A stretch of DNA of 64,000 nucleotides from a virus. Shown here in pieces: positions 32,626-42,022 of this stretch. The DNA is taken from the IMG/VR virus record IMGVR_UViG_3300029258_001504, positions 1-64,000 of that record; one strand, written 5' to 3'. The position numbers were made by a program, and so were the translations under genes. Under the pieces are notes generated by a model. That model did no database searches. It was not told where the DNA came from and saw nothing but the letters and a program-made list of their open reading frames with translations. Position 1 is the stretch's first letter. The number at the start of each line of letters is the position of its first letter.

Positions 32626-35592
32626 CTAGGAGTCGAGGTTTTCGAAGTCGCTTTTGATTTCGTGGTCGAGGTAATCGTCGCCACTAATGTCAGCAGGGAG
32701 GACGTTCCCTTTCAGGTACTTATCTATGTCAGTAAGTTGTCCGTAAGAGGGACCTACTTCCACGTCCCATAGGAAAGGGACAGGCAGCCACGGATAGAGC
32801 TCTCGGACGCGCTTGACTCCGTATTCGGTGATGAAGTCTTTCATTTGAGGGACGTACTTTTTGGGAATCTCCGCAACAAGAGAGTCGTGAACTGTGATGA
32901 GCAAGTTGCCTCCGAAGTCGTGACGTATGGGTTCGTCAACCGCGGTGATTACCCTCATGATGATCTCTGAGCTCGTACTCTGGATCAGCATGTTAACAGC
33001 CTGCCGCTCAGCCTTGTTGCGCATTTTGAAGGTCATACCGCGCAGGTTGAAACGGCGCCGTCTTCCAAAGAAGGTCTCTACGCACCCGAGGTACTGGATC
33101 TTCTCTTTAGTCTTCGAGATGTACTCTGGAATAGTAGGGAACATTCGGAACAAGGATTCGATGATGGCAGCAGCTTGAGCTTCTGGGATCCCTACAATAC
33201 TGGCGATCTTTTTAGGTGCGGCTCCGTAGAGGATGCCGAAGACCACCCGTTTGATGTTTCCCCGGAGTTTACCGAGCTGTTGACCGTAAGCGACGTCAGG
33301 GCCTGGGTCCTCCTCAGTCCCCGTATAGTATCCACGCTTTTGGAAATCTTCGTAGCTCCAGTCGTGTACGTCGTCGATCCCGACTAGCGCCAAGACCGAA
33401 GATTTCTCGGAAGCCCGAACACCTTCCAGGATCGTAGCGGGGTTGAGGACTCTAGAGGAGAAGAAGCTGTGAGGGTCCAGACCTTCGTTGAGAGCGCTAA
33501 TCAGGTTTTCATCTCGACTATATGCGGCGTAGAGGCGCACCTCTGCGGCCTTGGCATCAGCGTTCATCATGACTTGCGTATCCGGGTCAGTTGGAATGAA
33601 CGACTGTTTGAGGTTGTGGTCCCCGATCTTCTTGGGGATGTTTTGCATGTTCTCATCCACGGAACTTAGCCTTCCGGTAGCTGTTCCGTGGATGTTAAAG
33701 GTGGTGTGCATCCTCCCGTCTTCTTCACTCAGTACGAGGATGTTACGTACGAAAGTGTCTCGGGCTTTGGTGATCGCGCGGTACTTCAAGAGGGTGTCTG
33801 AGAACTGACAGTCATACTGGTTTTTGAGCACGCGCAAGAACTTGGCGTTCGTAGAGATTAATCCCGTGCCTGTACGCGGGATATCTTCATCAGGGATTTC
33901 TCCGGTATGACATACCATCCGCCCTGTTTTGGGGTGTAGGTAACCCGCTGTGAAGAGGATCCGTCGTAACTGTGCCACGCTTTTAGGGTTGAAGTCTTCG
34001 TTGACTACTCCGTTAGGGAGCATGAGTTTCAACTCTGCGTAGAGGTTACGTGCCGACCTACGCATCTTCTCGTCGAGGTCCAGGACGTATGGGCGGTCGA
34101 CACGCATCCCGACCTCTTCCATCCGAGCTAACGTACGCGTGACAGGGATGAGTTGCTGAAACATGAGCGCTTTGAGAGGCTCTTTCTCCGGCGTGCCAGG
34201 AGCTGCTAGCGCTGCAAAGTACGTGTTCGTACTGATTTTTCGACGACGCGCGTTCAGGTCTTTCTGTTCAGCGAGCATCCTCTTACGCTGGACGAGAGCA
34301 AGTTGCCGAGTAACGTCAGCGTCAATCGCCCCGTACACGCTCAACTTCTTAAGAGGGACGAAGGCGTACCCGTAGTCTTCATCGAGCTTCTTAGCAGCAC
34401 CCTTCAATTTTGGGGCGTTAGGGTCTCGTTCGAGTGACGCTTTGTACTCGAGGACTCTCTTCCGGTAAACTGCTTGCATCTCGTCTTCGTATCCGCCGTA
34501 TTTAGGGAGGAAGCTCTGCGTCAAGGACTTCAGGTCGTAGTACCCCTTTTTGGCCTCAGCAAGAAGGTGTTCTGCTAGCATTGTGTCCCAAGCCAGCTTC
34601 TCTACGTCCCACCCTTTACGTCGTAAAACTTTGAGGTCGAACTTGGCGTTGTGAAAAACTTTAGGCTTAGGGCACGTGAGAAGCTGCTGGATATATGGGG
34701 CCACTTCCGCCAATGTCAGAGGACTCTCGTCGTGTTCGATAGGGATTGAAGCGGCTAAGCCAGGGCCCCAAGAGAACACGAAGGTTAGAATCTTGAGCTT
34801 TTCGCGGTGCGGAAACAGGGTGTTAGTTTCTGTGTCTACTGAGATGACGTGCGTATCGGGGTTTCTCCCCTCAGGAGCGTAGGCGACTACTTCTTCGACG
34901 AGTTTCTGGACCGCACGAACGGATTTGGGGAAGCGGTAGTCTTGGATGAGCATGTCCGTAGGGGTGATGATCTGTACGGATCTTCCCGCGCGTACTTCCA
35001 GTACTGCATCCAAGAACTGGTACAGTTGGCGCATCAGGATTTCGTGGTGCTCCGGATTTGCCGCAAGTTGTCGCTTAGATAATGACGGCATGATGATGAC
35101 ACGGCGTCCACTGAGCGTCGCTTCGACGAGCCTGCCCTGGAGTTTTTTGTACCCCGAGACCTTAATCCCTAGGGACTGGAGGACCGCGGGTCCTAGCGCA
35201 AAGATCATGATGGGGCGTTTAGGATTCGCAGCTTTTAACAACTCAGGTTTGAAAAGTTTCGAGCAGGCTTCTCGTATCTTCTTGTTAGGCTTGTCGACAG
35301 CGCAGCGGACAGCGTACGAAAAGCGTCCTCGCAATTGCCGGTAACGATTCTTAGTGGCTACCGTGTCTGTAACAGACCGTTTCACGATAGCTTCTACGTC
35401 GAATCCCCAAGGAGTGTGTTTTGTGAGGGAACTCGATACGCCGGGTACGTGAGGAGACTCGGCTACACAGAAGAAGTCGACATTTTGTTGTGTGCCGACT
35501 CCTTCCATGTAGTGTTCTTGTTGGTAAATCGGACAGTCGGGACAGGATTCGCCTTTCCAAGCGGTCTGTCCGCAGAGATTACAATCGAGCAT
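32626..35592 (-). CDS. Family A DNA polymerase with N-terminal UDG-like domain
   Basis: 988 residues. Residues 1-20 hold a zinc-ribbon half (C4, C7, C17, C20). Residues 35-200 look like a family 4/5 uracil-DNA glycosylase fold ('FFCVAESPHVPG', 'MIFALGPAVLQSLGI', 'VIIMPSLSKRQL'), with the usual GEAPG motif altered. A 3'-5' exonuclease follows with 'SVDTETNTL', 'VFHNAKFDLKVL' and 'YGAIDADVTRQL'. The polymerase has motif A 'MNADAKAAEVRLYA' (Asp kept, but not the usual DYSQIELR), motif B 'RGNIKRVVFGILYGA' and motif C 'LITVHDSLVAEIP'. It replicates the phage genome. UDG-PolA fusions are known in some other phages. It is the last gene of the leftward replication block. Confidence 0.92.
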   Translation of the reverse strand: MLDCNLCGQTAWKGESCPDCPIYQQEHYMEGVGTQQNVDFFCVAESPHVPGVSSSLTKHTPWGFDVEAIVKRSVTDTVATKNRYRQLRGRFSYAVRCAVDKPNKKIREACSKLFKPELLKAANPKRPIMIFALGPAVLQSLGIKVSGYKKLQGRLVEATLSGRRVIIMPSLSKRQLAANPEHHEILMRQLYQFLDAVLEVRAGRSVQIITPTDMLIQDYRFPKSVRAVQKLVEEVVAYAPEGRNPDTHVISVDTETNTLFPHREKLKILTFVFSWGPGLAASIPIEHDESPLTLAEVAPYIQQLLTCPKPKVFHNAKFDLKVLRRKGWDVEKLAWDTMLAEHLLAEAKKGYYDLKSLTQSFLPKYGGYEDEMQAVYRKRVLEYKASLERDPNAPKLKGAAKKLDEDYGYAFVPLKKLSVYGAIDADVTRQLALVQRKRMLAEQKDLNARRRKISTNTYFAALAAPGTPEKEPLKALMFQQLIPVTRTLARMEEVGMRVDRPYVLDLDEKMRRSARNLYAELKLMLPNGVVNEDFNPKSVAQLRRILFTAGYLHPKTGRMVCHTGEIPDEDIPRTGTGLISTNAKFLRVLKNQYDCQFSDTLLKYRAITKARDTFVRNILVLSEEDGRMHTTFNIHGTATGRLSSVDENMQNIPKKIGDHNLKQSFIPTDPDTQVMMNADAKAAEVRLYAAYSRDENLISALNEGLDPHSFFSSRVLNPATILEGVRASEKSSVLALVGIDDVHDWSYEDFQKRGYYTGTEEDPGPDVAYGQQLGKLRGNIKRVVFGILYGAAPKKIASIVGIPEAQAAAIIESLFRMFPTIPEYISKTKEKIQYLGCVETFFGRRRRFNLRGMTFKMRNKAERQAVNMLIQSTSSEIIMRVITAVDEPIRHDFGGNLLITVHDSLVAEIPKKYVPQMKDFITEYGVKRVRELYPWLPVPFLWDVEVGPSYGQLTDIDKYLKGNVLPADISGDDYLDHEIKSDFENLDS

Positions 35593-35595
35593 GGG

Positions 35596-38500
35596 TTACC
35601 CCCAGTCGTCATACTCTTCCAGTTGCGGATTTTCTAGCGTATCGTCGTCTTTCTTCGGTGGTTTCGGTGCTGAATCGTCCGCTATACCGGGCTCGTTCAA
35701 CCAGGGTTGTGCGCGGAAGGCGACGACGTCTTCCACTGCGATATTGACACCCAAGAAGGGGGCGGAACGTTGGATCATGCCTGATTTCTTTATCTCTGCA
35801 GGTGAGAGGGCCAGCGGATGACGTTCGAGAGTGTCTCGAATTCGAACTTCGCTAGCGTTTCGCATGGGATTCTGTGGAGGGATGAGAACAGGCATCGCTT
35901 GGCTGAGGAGGAGCATGATGTTCTTAGTGGCTTCGTCGTAGTAAACGCCACAGGCGTAAGAGTTGATCTCGTTACGTGTAATGCTCTGCCCCAAAAGTGT
36001 ATTGACGGAAGTGTTGCGCTTCGTCTCGTAGTTGTAAAGCGCACCATAGCGAAACATGGTGTTAAGGAGGTTGGTAGACTCGTTGATGGTTGACGCACGC
36101 TGAATCGTAGTAGCATTCTGAGAGACGAACTCACGAAAGAACGACTGCCAGTCGTGCCCCAAGTATTTCAAAAGAGACAGCGTTCCGAAGAGCGCGGACG
36201 CGTAACGCCACTCTACAGGGAAAGGAAGCAGGGCGTTGAGCTCAACAAACTGGGACTTGATTTCCTGGTAGTGTGTCAGGATTTCAGGAACGCGCGGGTA
36301 GAGCGCTACAGCAATTTGGCGAGCCATCTCGTGGATCCGTTCCTGTCCGAATTCTTTAAGGAGGATATTTTCTGGACTGTTGCGAGAACGAATCTTCTTC
36401 ATTTCAACGATCAGAAGGCGGTTCAGGTCCTGGGGCAGTTCAGCGCCAGTAATGCCGCTCAAGATCATTGGCAGACGGTGATACGTAACCTTGTAACCCT
36501 TTCCGTCTTTTACGCCGGTGACGCGTTTGGCTTGGTCAGTTACCAGACCGCGGAGCATTTCCATGATAACCCGGGACGCTTCTGCCTTTGCACCTTCGAA
36601 CTCGAACTCGTCGAGACACATGAGCCGGGAGTCGCAGTTGGTGGCTGCCATGACGCCTGCGGCAGTATAGTTGTCCATGCCTTGAGAGCACAGCACGAGC
36701 TTCAAGTTGGGTACGAAAGGTCCCCCGAAGGTTGAGAGGAGTGTAGACTTACCGGAGTGCGTCTCCCCAGTGATGAACATGAGCATCTGGCGGTCGAAAG
36801 CGTTCATGACAGGGAAGATCAGTGTCTGCGCTGCCAAGAGTGTTTTCATGATGTCGTGAGTTGCGAACTGGAATCCGATATCGAAGAAGTGTTGTAGCTC
36901 CTTGAATAGGGCATCTACGTTGATGTTCTGGGCATCCTCGAGGACCTTTGTAGTAAGCCCTCCGGGGTACCAGGGTTCCGTGTCCTCTTGAGGGTTGATG
37001 AGGCCCAGGTCGAATAGGATACCCTCGTGTGCTGGTCCGTCGAGATGCTTGTAGATAGGTGCTCCGTTGGAGGATCTCTCGATATGTAGAACGTCTTTGC
37101 CGCAGACAATGAACTCACGCGTACCGTCGGAGCCCTTGACAGTGTGGTATCCTTGACGCAATGTTTTCGTCGCGGTGAGATCGGGTACGCCTTGTGCCAT
37201 GTCCAAACACGCTTCTTTCAGGTAGTAGCGGACATTCTGATCAGCTCGTTTACGTCCTTGACCGTCAAGCTCTTCGGGGTCGTCCATGAAAGCCGGAAAG
37301 CCTACTTCGTTGCGTATAAACTGGAGGAGATTACCCGTTGTCGGTGCGAGTTCCTGAGCGATAGACTGTTCACTGTCCAGTTTGATTTTTCGGTATTCAC
37401 GTGCTCGTTTAGCGTAGAGTAACAACCACCGATTACCGCTCTCCAACTTGGTGGCGAGGGTGGCGAAGTGGTCTTTCAAAGCGTCAGTGCACCGTAGGAT
37501 GAACCCCGTTTCTGTGTCCTCGCTGGAGGCTATTTCACGTTTCAGGATGGGAACCGTGATCTCGTCATACGCGGAAGAGATCTCGTTAGCGTACTGCTCA
37601 ATGTCGTGACGGTTTCGAAGACAGCTCCCAATCTGGGAAGCAATTTCCACCATCACGCGGTAGTCTTTATCGCTCAAGTTGTCGATGGCGCTCATAGCGC
37701 TCTCTGCGCACCATTGCCACGCAGGAACAAAGAATTTGCTCGGGTCTTTCCAAAGCGTGTCCTCAACTTTCTTGAGGCCATGCGTCAGTACAGCTTCGTC
37801 GAGGTCCCCACAGGGAATGAGTTCGTCCCAACCGGTGAAGACTTTGACACGTGTATCCCTGATGTGGGACATCCAGTGGTAGACAACGACATCACCCCCC
37901 GACGAACCTTTGTTCGGCGAGTCTCCGATCATGTAAGCGCCGGAGAATCCCGCTGCTTTGAAGATGGGTTCGATGTGAGCGGACCCGCCCTTCCCGCCAA
38001 TCGAGAAGAGCGGAAAGTTGATGTTTCCGGTCTTCAAAGCTTGGGCCATGTACGACATGACGTCCATCTCACCTTCTGTGAGATACGCCCAGTCACTCAT
38101 CGTCTTGGGGTCAAGGAGTGCCTGGTAAGGCCCCCACCCAAGTCCGAACATGCCGAGGAGATCTTCGTACTCATCCATCGGCATCGTGATGTCTTTAGGA
38201 GTGTTGTTGTTTGGTCCGCGTATCTTGAGGCGTGCAATTTCCGTAGGGGTTGCGTGGAGGGGCCACACGACCCCGCCTACGGTAAAAGGAACGCTGAAGG
38301 ATTCGGACATGTAATTGATGGAGTTGTCAGTGACATCTTCAGGAGGCGTAGGTCCCCTCTTAGGATCGTTGTCCCACGCGGTTTTGAGTTTCTTGCAGTA
38401 GTCCTCCACCAAATTACCGAGCTCTATCAAGGGTGGCATGATCCCCACTGGAAGAGCATGCAGCATATCCGCAGGAACTTTTCTAGTGTTGATGAGCCAG

Positions 38501-38997
38501 TCGAGAGCCGGTTGTGCGAACTTGTGCGTTTTTCCAGAGGTGTCAGCTAGCGCGTCAATCAGCACTTGATTACATACGTGCATGATCGCTTGCTTGGTGT
38601 TCTGGTTGGTCTTTTGTGCTCGCAGCTCTTCAATGGCTTTACGAGGTAAAAAGTTCAGGTTGAAGCGCTCATTCAAGAACTGGACGGCGTCGGCATCTGT
38701 GCCGCCCATCAACATCGCGATGAGCTCTATCGGGTTGGAGGTGTAGAAGTCGCAACCAAAACACTTAGCGTAGCCCTTGGCCGTGAAGACGAAGAACGAC
38801 GGCGAAGTGTCCGGATGCTTAGGGTGGGGGCACAGGGCCTTCAGCGTCGTGTCCCCCGCAAACTCTACGTTGGACCCGCGCTTGAAGTGGTTAAAGAACT
38901 CGTACCAGTCCCGAGGCGACACCGTTTCCCAGATCTTCCAGATCTGTTTGCGGGTAATGCCCCGTTTCTTACCCTTCGCTTTCCTTTCCGCAGGCAT
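35596..38997 (-). CDS. Primase-helicase fusion
   Basis: About 1133 residues from the ATG at 38997, which AAGGGAG precedes; a GTG 51 bases upstream is also open. Domains in order: a CHC2-type primase zinc finger (CPHPKHPDTSPSF...CFGC, about residues 55-85); a TOPRIM-like primase core with 'YLTEGEMDVMSYM' and 'AYMIGDSPNKG'; a long helical middle; and a helicase with Walker A 'FITGETHSGKSTLLSTF' and Walker B 'RLMCLDEFEFEG'. It should unwind DNA and lay primers for the adjacent polymerase. It starts inside the last 29 bases of the nuclease gene and ends 3 bases before the polymerase start. Confidence 0.86.
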   Translation of the reverse strand: MPAERKAKGKKRGITRKQIWKIWETVSPRDWYEFFNHFKRGSNVEFAGDTTLKALCPHPKHPDTSPSFFVFTAKGYAKCFGCDFYTSNPIELIAMLMGGTDADAVQFLNERFNLNFLPRKAIEELRAQKTNQNTKQAIMHVCNQVLIDALADTSGKTHKFAQPALDWLINTRKVPADMLHALPVGIMPPLIELGNLVEDYCKKLKTAWDNDPKRGPTPPEDVTDNSINYMSESFSVPFTVGGVVWPLHATPTEIARLKIRGPNNNTPKDITMPMDEYEDLLGMFGLGWGPYQALLDPKTMSDWAYLTEGEMDVMSYMAQALKTGNINFPLFSIGGKGGSAHIEPIFKAAGFSGAYMIGDSPNKGSSGGDVVVYHWMSHIRDTRVKVFTGWDELIPCGDLDEAVLTHGLKKVEDTLWKDPSKFFVPAWQWCAESAMSAIDNLSDKDYRVMVEIASQIGSCLRNRHDIEQYANEISSAYDEITVPILKREIASSEDTETGFILRCTDALKDHFATLATKLESGNRWLLLYAKRAREYRKIKLDSEQSIAQELAPTTGNLLQFIRNEVGFPAFMDDPEELDGQGRKRADQNVRYYLKEACLDMAQGVPDLTATKTLRQGYHTVKGSDGTREFIVCGKDVLHIERSSNGAPIYKHLDGPAHEGILFDLGLINPQEDTEPWYPGGLTTKVLEDAQNINVDALFKELQHFFDIGFQFATHDIMKTLLAAQTLIFPVMNAFDRQMLMFITGETHSGKSTLLSTFGGPFVPNLKLVLCSQGMDNYTAAGVMAATNCDSRLMCLDEFEFEGAKAEASRVIMEMLRGLVTDQAKRVTGVKDGKGYKVTYHRLPMILSGITGAELPQDLNRLLIVEMKKIRSRNSPENILLKEFGQERIHEMARQIAVALYPRVPEILTHYQEIKSQFVELNALLPFPVEWRYASALFGTLSLLKYLGHDWQSFFREFVSQNATTIQRASTINESTNLLNTMFRYGALYNYETKRNTSVNTLLGQSITRNEINSYACGVYYDEATKNIMLLLSQAMPVLIPPQNPMRNASEVRIRDTLERHPLALSPAEIKKSGMIQRSAPFLGVNIAVEDVVAFRAQPWLNEPGIADDSAPKPPKKDDDTLENPQLEEYDDWG

Positions 38998-39790
38998 TGT
39001 CGGCGTCGCTCCCTTGGCCGAACTCAGGACATGTGGACTGGTGCTCACACCACGGGCACAGGGGTCCTGGTTTGGCAGTTTCGAGGTTTTCGGATGCGGC
39101 CTGTACGGAAGCGTTCAACCACTCAATCAGTTGCTCCTGATATGGCTGAATCTCCGTCAGGTTTCTGGGTTGCTTCGAAAGCTCGATCAGGTCTTCCTTC
39201 GCCCAATGGATTCCGACGCGTCCTTGGTTGATGCGTCCCAGGGTAGCCTTCACGAGTAAGAGGTAACAATCGAACTGTCGCTCGTAGTACTTCAGATTCC
39301 GCCGTTTCCCCGTTTTGTGATCGAGGACGATTACGTGTCCTTTATCTTTGGGGAAAAGTGCCAAGTCCACAACTCCTCGGAAGAAGACGTCTGAGGCGAA
39401 GAACTTGGTAGGCTTACCTTCCAAGGTGATGCCCATCTTCCGCTCAATCCAAGTGTCTTGGATGTTGTGGCGTTCTTGGTACCGGGTCAGTTTCTGGATG
39501 AAATTCTCAGCGGAGAATCGCATGTCTGCAACGCGGTCGAGCTCGTTGGTCGTTAGGTCGTAGGACTCTAACGCAGCATCCCTAGCCAGGTTCCACTCCC
39601 TACCGCTGATCATGAACTCCAGAATTTTATGTACCGCTTGTCCGACCAATGCGTCGGCGTTCGGACGCCCCTTCGCACGCTTTTCTATATAGGTGTAGTA
39701 GAAACGTAGCGGACATTGCGACGCTGACTCCGCTTTGGAGTATGACCAGGGACCGTGATCCAATACAAATTGCGACGGCTCGATTGTCAT
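38969..39790 (-). CDS. Cas4/RecB-like PD-(D/E)XK nuclease with C-terminal Fe-S cysteines
   Basis: 273 residues from MTIEPSQFV; the frame is open further upstream, but that part runs through a terminator and the next gene. Motifs: 'YSKAESASQCPLRFYYTYI' (N-terminal Cys and RecB-type start), 'ALVGQAVHKILE' (His), 'VVDLALFP', 'VIVLDHKTGKRR' (D-x-K core), 'QFDCYLLL' (QxxxY type), and 'GPLCPWCEHQSTCPEF' giving three C-terminal Cys which, with the N-terminal one, could hold a 4Fe-4S cluster. It probably resects DNA ends in recombination or replication. Its start codon comes directly after the U-tract of a terminator, and no Shine-Dalgarno is visible. Confidence 0.82.
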   Translation of the reverse strand: MTIEPSQFVLDHGPWSYSKAESASQCPLRFYYTYIEKRAKGRPNADALVGQAVHKILEFMISGREWNLARDAALESYDLTTNELDRVADMRFSAENFIQKLTRYQERHNIQDTWIERKMGITLEGKPTKFFASDVFFRGVVDLALFPKDKGHVIVLDHKTGKRRNLKYYERQFDCYLLLVKATLGRINQGRVGIHWAKEDLIELSKQPRNLTEIQPYQEQLIEWLNASVQAASENLETAKPGPLCPWCEHQSTCPEFGQGSDADNACGKESEG

Positions 39791-39793
39791 GAC

Positions 39794-39827
39794 TAAAAAA
39801 AGTGAGGGGGCGTTGCACCCCCTCACT
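39794..39827 (-). terminator. Rho-independent terminator between the SSB-like and nuclease genes
   Basis: On the minus strand, a perfect 10-base stem (AGTGAGGGGG with CCCCCTCACT, plus-strand 39801-39810 and 39818-39827) is followed by a T-run from the A-tract at 39795-39801. It lies after the SSB-like gene and immediately before the nuclease start codon, so it should attenuate transcription of the nuclease, primase-helicase and polymerase genes. Confidence 0.85.
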
Positions 39828-39839
39828 CCTCCCCCTAGG

Positions 39840-40862
39840 TTAGACGTTGTCTTCGAAGTCGTCGTATTCGCTAGCATCCTTGACGGCATCGCCACTCTGC
39901 GAAGTTGCGGCGTCTCCGCTGAGGGCCGCGGCGTCGTTATAGATGCGTCCCAGACCCGGGAGGATAAAGTCGTGTTCCGCCATTGCACACAGCGCAGCAC
40001 AGAACTCCATCAACTCGGTAGGCATCGAATCCTCGGAAGGCTCTACTTTCATGACGTGCCACTTGATCGAAGCGCCGCCCTTGCCCTGCCGCTCACTCGC
40101 GGTGATCTCGTAGAAGCGCTGCCACGGCACGAGGTTCTTAGCGGCGAACTTAGAGAGTTGCCGTCCGGAAGCCTCCGACGTACGCGAAAACCGGACGATG
40201 ATGATATCGTCCATAGCCTTAGGCAGCATGAACGCGACAACGTCGTCGTTACAGTTTGTCTTCTCACCATCACGCCATGGGCGCTCAGGACAGGTTTCGC
40301 AAGTTCCGTACTTGGAACCCACTTCCCGGTCCATCGACGTACAGACGGGACCGCTGCGAGGATCTTCGGGACCTGCCCACATGGTGCGTCCCTGCCACAG
40401 TGCGAGAACTGCACCCTCGAATTTCGCTCCGACATTCTGTTTGGTGGTCAAGTAGAAGTGCCCTACGCGGCAATTGTCGGGACGGTTAGGGTCGTTACCG
40501 GACCCTTGGTAGAGCCGGAGCTCTGTGAGTTGGGGTCGCGAATCCGCGAGGTAAAGTCCGGGACGGTTCGGATCCATCTTCTTCATCAAGGTGGTGATAG
40601 CGTCCTGATACTCTTCGGGAATCGTGTTGATTATGCTCACCAACTCGTTGAGAGTGGGGCGGCGAACGCGTTCGAGCTGAGTACGGAACTTGTCATAGAA
40701 CCTCGGGTTCTTGACTTGCTGTACGAGATCCAAAAGGACGGGGGATTGGATCGTCTTCTCCAGCTCTGCGCTGTCTGCTTTGACGATGTCAGTCGGCTCT
40801 TGCTTGTCGCTCATCTCTTCTTTCTCCTGTTTGGGTTCTTCTTTTTTCTTGGCTTTACTCAT
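39840..40862 (-). CDS. Candidate single-stranded DNA-binding protein
   Basis: 340 residues. A Lys/Glu-rich N-terminus leads to a central beta-rich part with a probable zinc site (C in 'PVCTSMDREVG', then 'CETCPERPWRDGEKTNC', near 175-205) and a strongly acidic, disordered C-terminus ending SEYDDFEDNV. Acidic tails of this kind are used by SSB proteins to recruit partners. It is first in the replication block, has a strong ribosome site (AAGGAGG), and is separated from the downstream genes by a terminator, which suggests it is made in larger amounts. The name rests on context and tail only. Confidence 0.5.
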   Translation of the reverse strand: MSKAKKKEEPKQEKEEMSDKQEPTDIVKADSAELEKTIQSPVLLDLVQQVKNPRFYDKFRTQLERVRRPTLNELVSIINTIPEEYQDAITTLMKKMDPNRPGLYLADSRPQLTELRLYQGSGNDPNRPDNCRVGHFYLTTKQNVGAKFEGAVLALWQGRTMWAGPEDPRSGPVCTSMDREVGSKYGTCETCPERPWRDGEKTNCNDDVVAFMLPKAMDDIIIVRFSRTSEASGRQLSKFAAKNLVPWQRFYEITASERQGKGGASIKWHVMKVEPSEDSMPTELMEFCAALCAMAEHDFILPGLGRIYNDAAALSGDAATSQSGDAVKDASEYDDFEDNV

Positions 40863-40888
40863 GAGAGGTCCTCCTTGGCGGTCTATCC

Positions 40889-40917
40889 ACGTTATTGGAT
40901 CAGTATGGACAAGTCAA
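40889..40917 (-). promoter_or_regulatory. Candidate promoter for the replication block
   Basis: On the minus strand, TTGACT (plus-strand 40912-40917) is followed after 17 bases by TAACGT (40889-40894). The -35 box is good and the -10 box is weak (three of six). It lies 27 bases upstream of the SSB-like start. Confidence 0.3.
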
Positions 40918-40967
40918 CTTCTATTTGGCAGTATCTGATATAGGTATTTAAGCACGGGGAGTTAAGG

Positions 40968-42020
40968 ATGGAATCGGCAAGCGCGTTTAACGATAGGACA
41001 TTTAAAGCGTACTATGAAGACTTGGGAAAGCACCCGTTATTGCGTCCCAAAGAAGAGCGCGCGCTTCTTAAGCGTTACAACACGTGCCCTCATTGCGACG
41101 AGCTAATCCCTCACAAAGTTCGCAGACCTTACTGCACTGAGTGTGGCGCCAACGCTCCCGTAGAGGGTGACGAAAACGCCACGGAATACTACTTAACTCT
41201 TTGTACCGCGTGCGGGGACAAATTTGAAACTTACTATGCTCCACCTTATTGCTTGAGGTGCGGTAGAGGGCGAGATCTCGATGCTCGTGAACGTATTGTA
41301 AACGGTAATTTGCGATTCGTTGTACGCATGGCGAAGTCCATTACTAAAGACCCGTACCGAATACAACAACTCACGTCAGCGGGAAACGTCGGGCTGCTCA
41401 TTGCAATCGACAAGTTCGATATCACTCAGGGGACGCGCTTCTTGACCTACGCGGCACATTGGATCCGAAAAGAGATGTTTGATGAGATCCAAAGTAGCAG
41501 TATTGTGCACGTCCCCTCCCACAAACATAAGTCGCACCGCAGAGCGCAACGTACCACGTCGTTTATGTGCCGCCATTGCGACTATCGAGTAGATGGCGAT
41601 ATTACCCCTAGAAGCCTACCGCCATGCCCTTCAGGTGAGGCTCACGACTTCCTGCCAGTGGTTGACCAGGAAGCTCTCAACATCATGGTCCCTCTCGAGA
41701 ACGCCCAGGGTCGTCCGATACCTCTTACGAGTGACTCCGATATGGAGGAAGAAGTCATTGACGCTACTGTCGCAAAGATGATTCGCGACGTGCTTTCCAA
41801 GATCCCAATGCGTGCGCGTGACAAGTTTATCTTACTCCAGTACTACAACATCCCTGAAAAAACGCGCCGAACTTCTTCGAAGAGTCTTCACCAACTTGCA
41901 GTACTCGCCGACCTGACTCCGGAACGTGTCCGGCAGATCAAGCAGCGACTACTGCAAGAGGTGAAGTTAGAGTTCCGAAGATTGTCAGTGAATGATTTGA
42001 GCGATCTCTGCGCGGAATAA
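40968..42020 (+). CDS. Sigma-70-family factor with zinc-ribbon insertions
   Basis: 350 residues. Region 1.2 (YYEDLGKHPLLRPKEERALLKRY, outlined; residues 15-37) is interrupted by an insertion with four CxxC pairs (C40/43, C56/59, C79/82, C95/98), enough for two zinc ribbons. Region 2 resumes at 105-175 (RIVNGNLRFVVRMAK, GLLIAIDKFD, RFLTYAAHWIRKEM), the core- and -10-binding part. A further Cys group (C201, C204, C220, with His226) sits where region 3 would be. Region 4 (SLHQLAVLADLTPERVRQIK) closes the protein. It probably programmes the phage-encoded RNA polymerase. It has GGGGAG upstream and is monocistronic between two leftward blocks. Confidence 0.86.
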   Translation: MESASAFNDRTFKAYYEDLGKHPLLRPKEERALLKRYNTCPHCDELIPHKVRRPYCTECGANAPVEGDENATEYYLTLCTACGDKFETYYAPPYCLRCGRGRDLDARERIVNGNLRFVVRMAKSITKDPYRIQQLTSAGNVGLLIAIDKFDITQGTRFLTYAAHWIRKEMFDEIQSSSIVHVPSHKHKSHRRAQRTTSFMCRHCDYRVDGDITPRSLPPCPSGEAHDFLPVVDQEALNIMVPLENAQGRPIPLTSDSDMEEEVIDATVAKMIRDVLSKIPMRARDKFILLQYYNIPEKTRRTSSKSLHQLAVLADLTPERVRQIKQRLLQEVKLEFRRLSVNDLSDLCAE

Positions 42021-42022
42021 CG

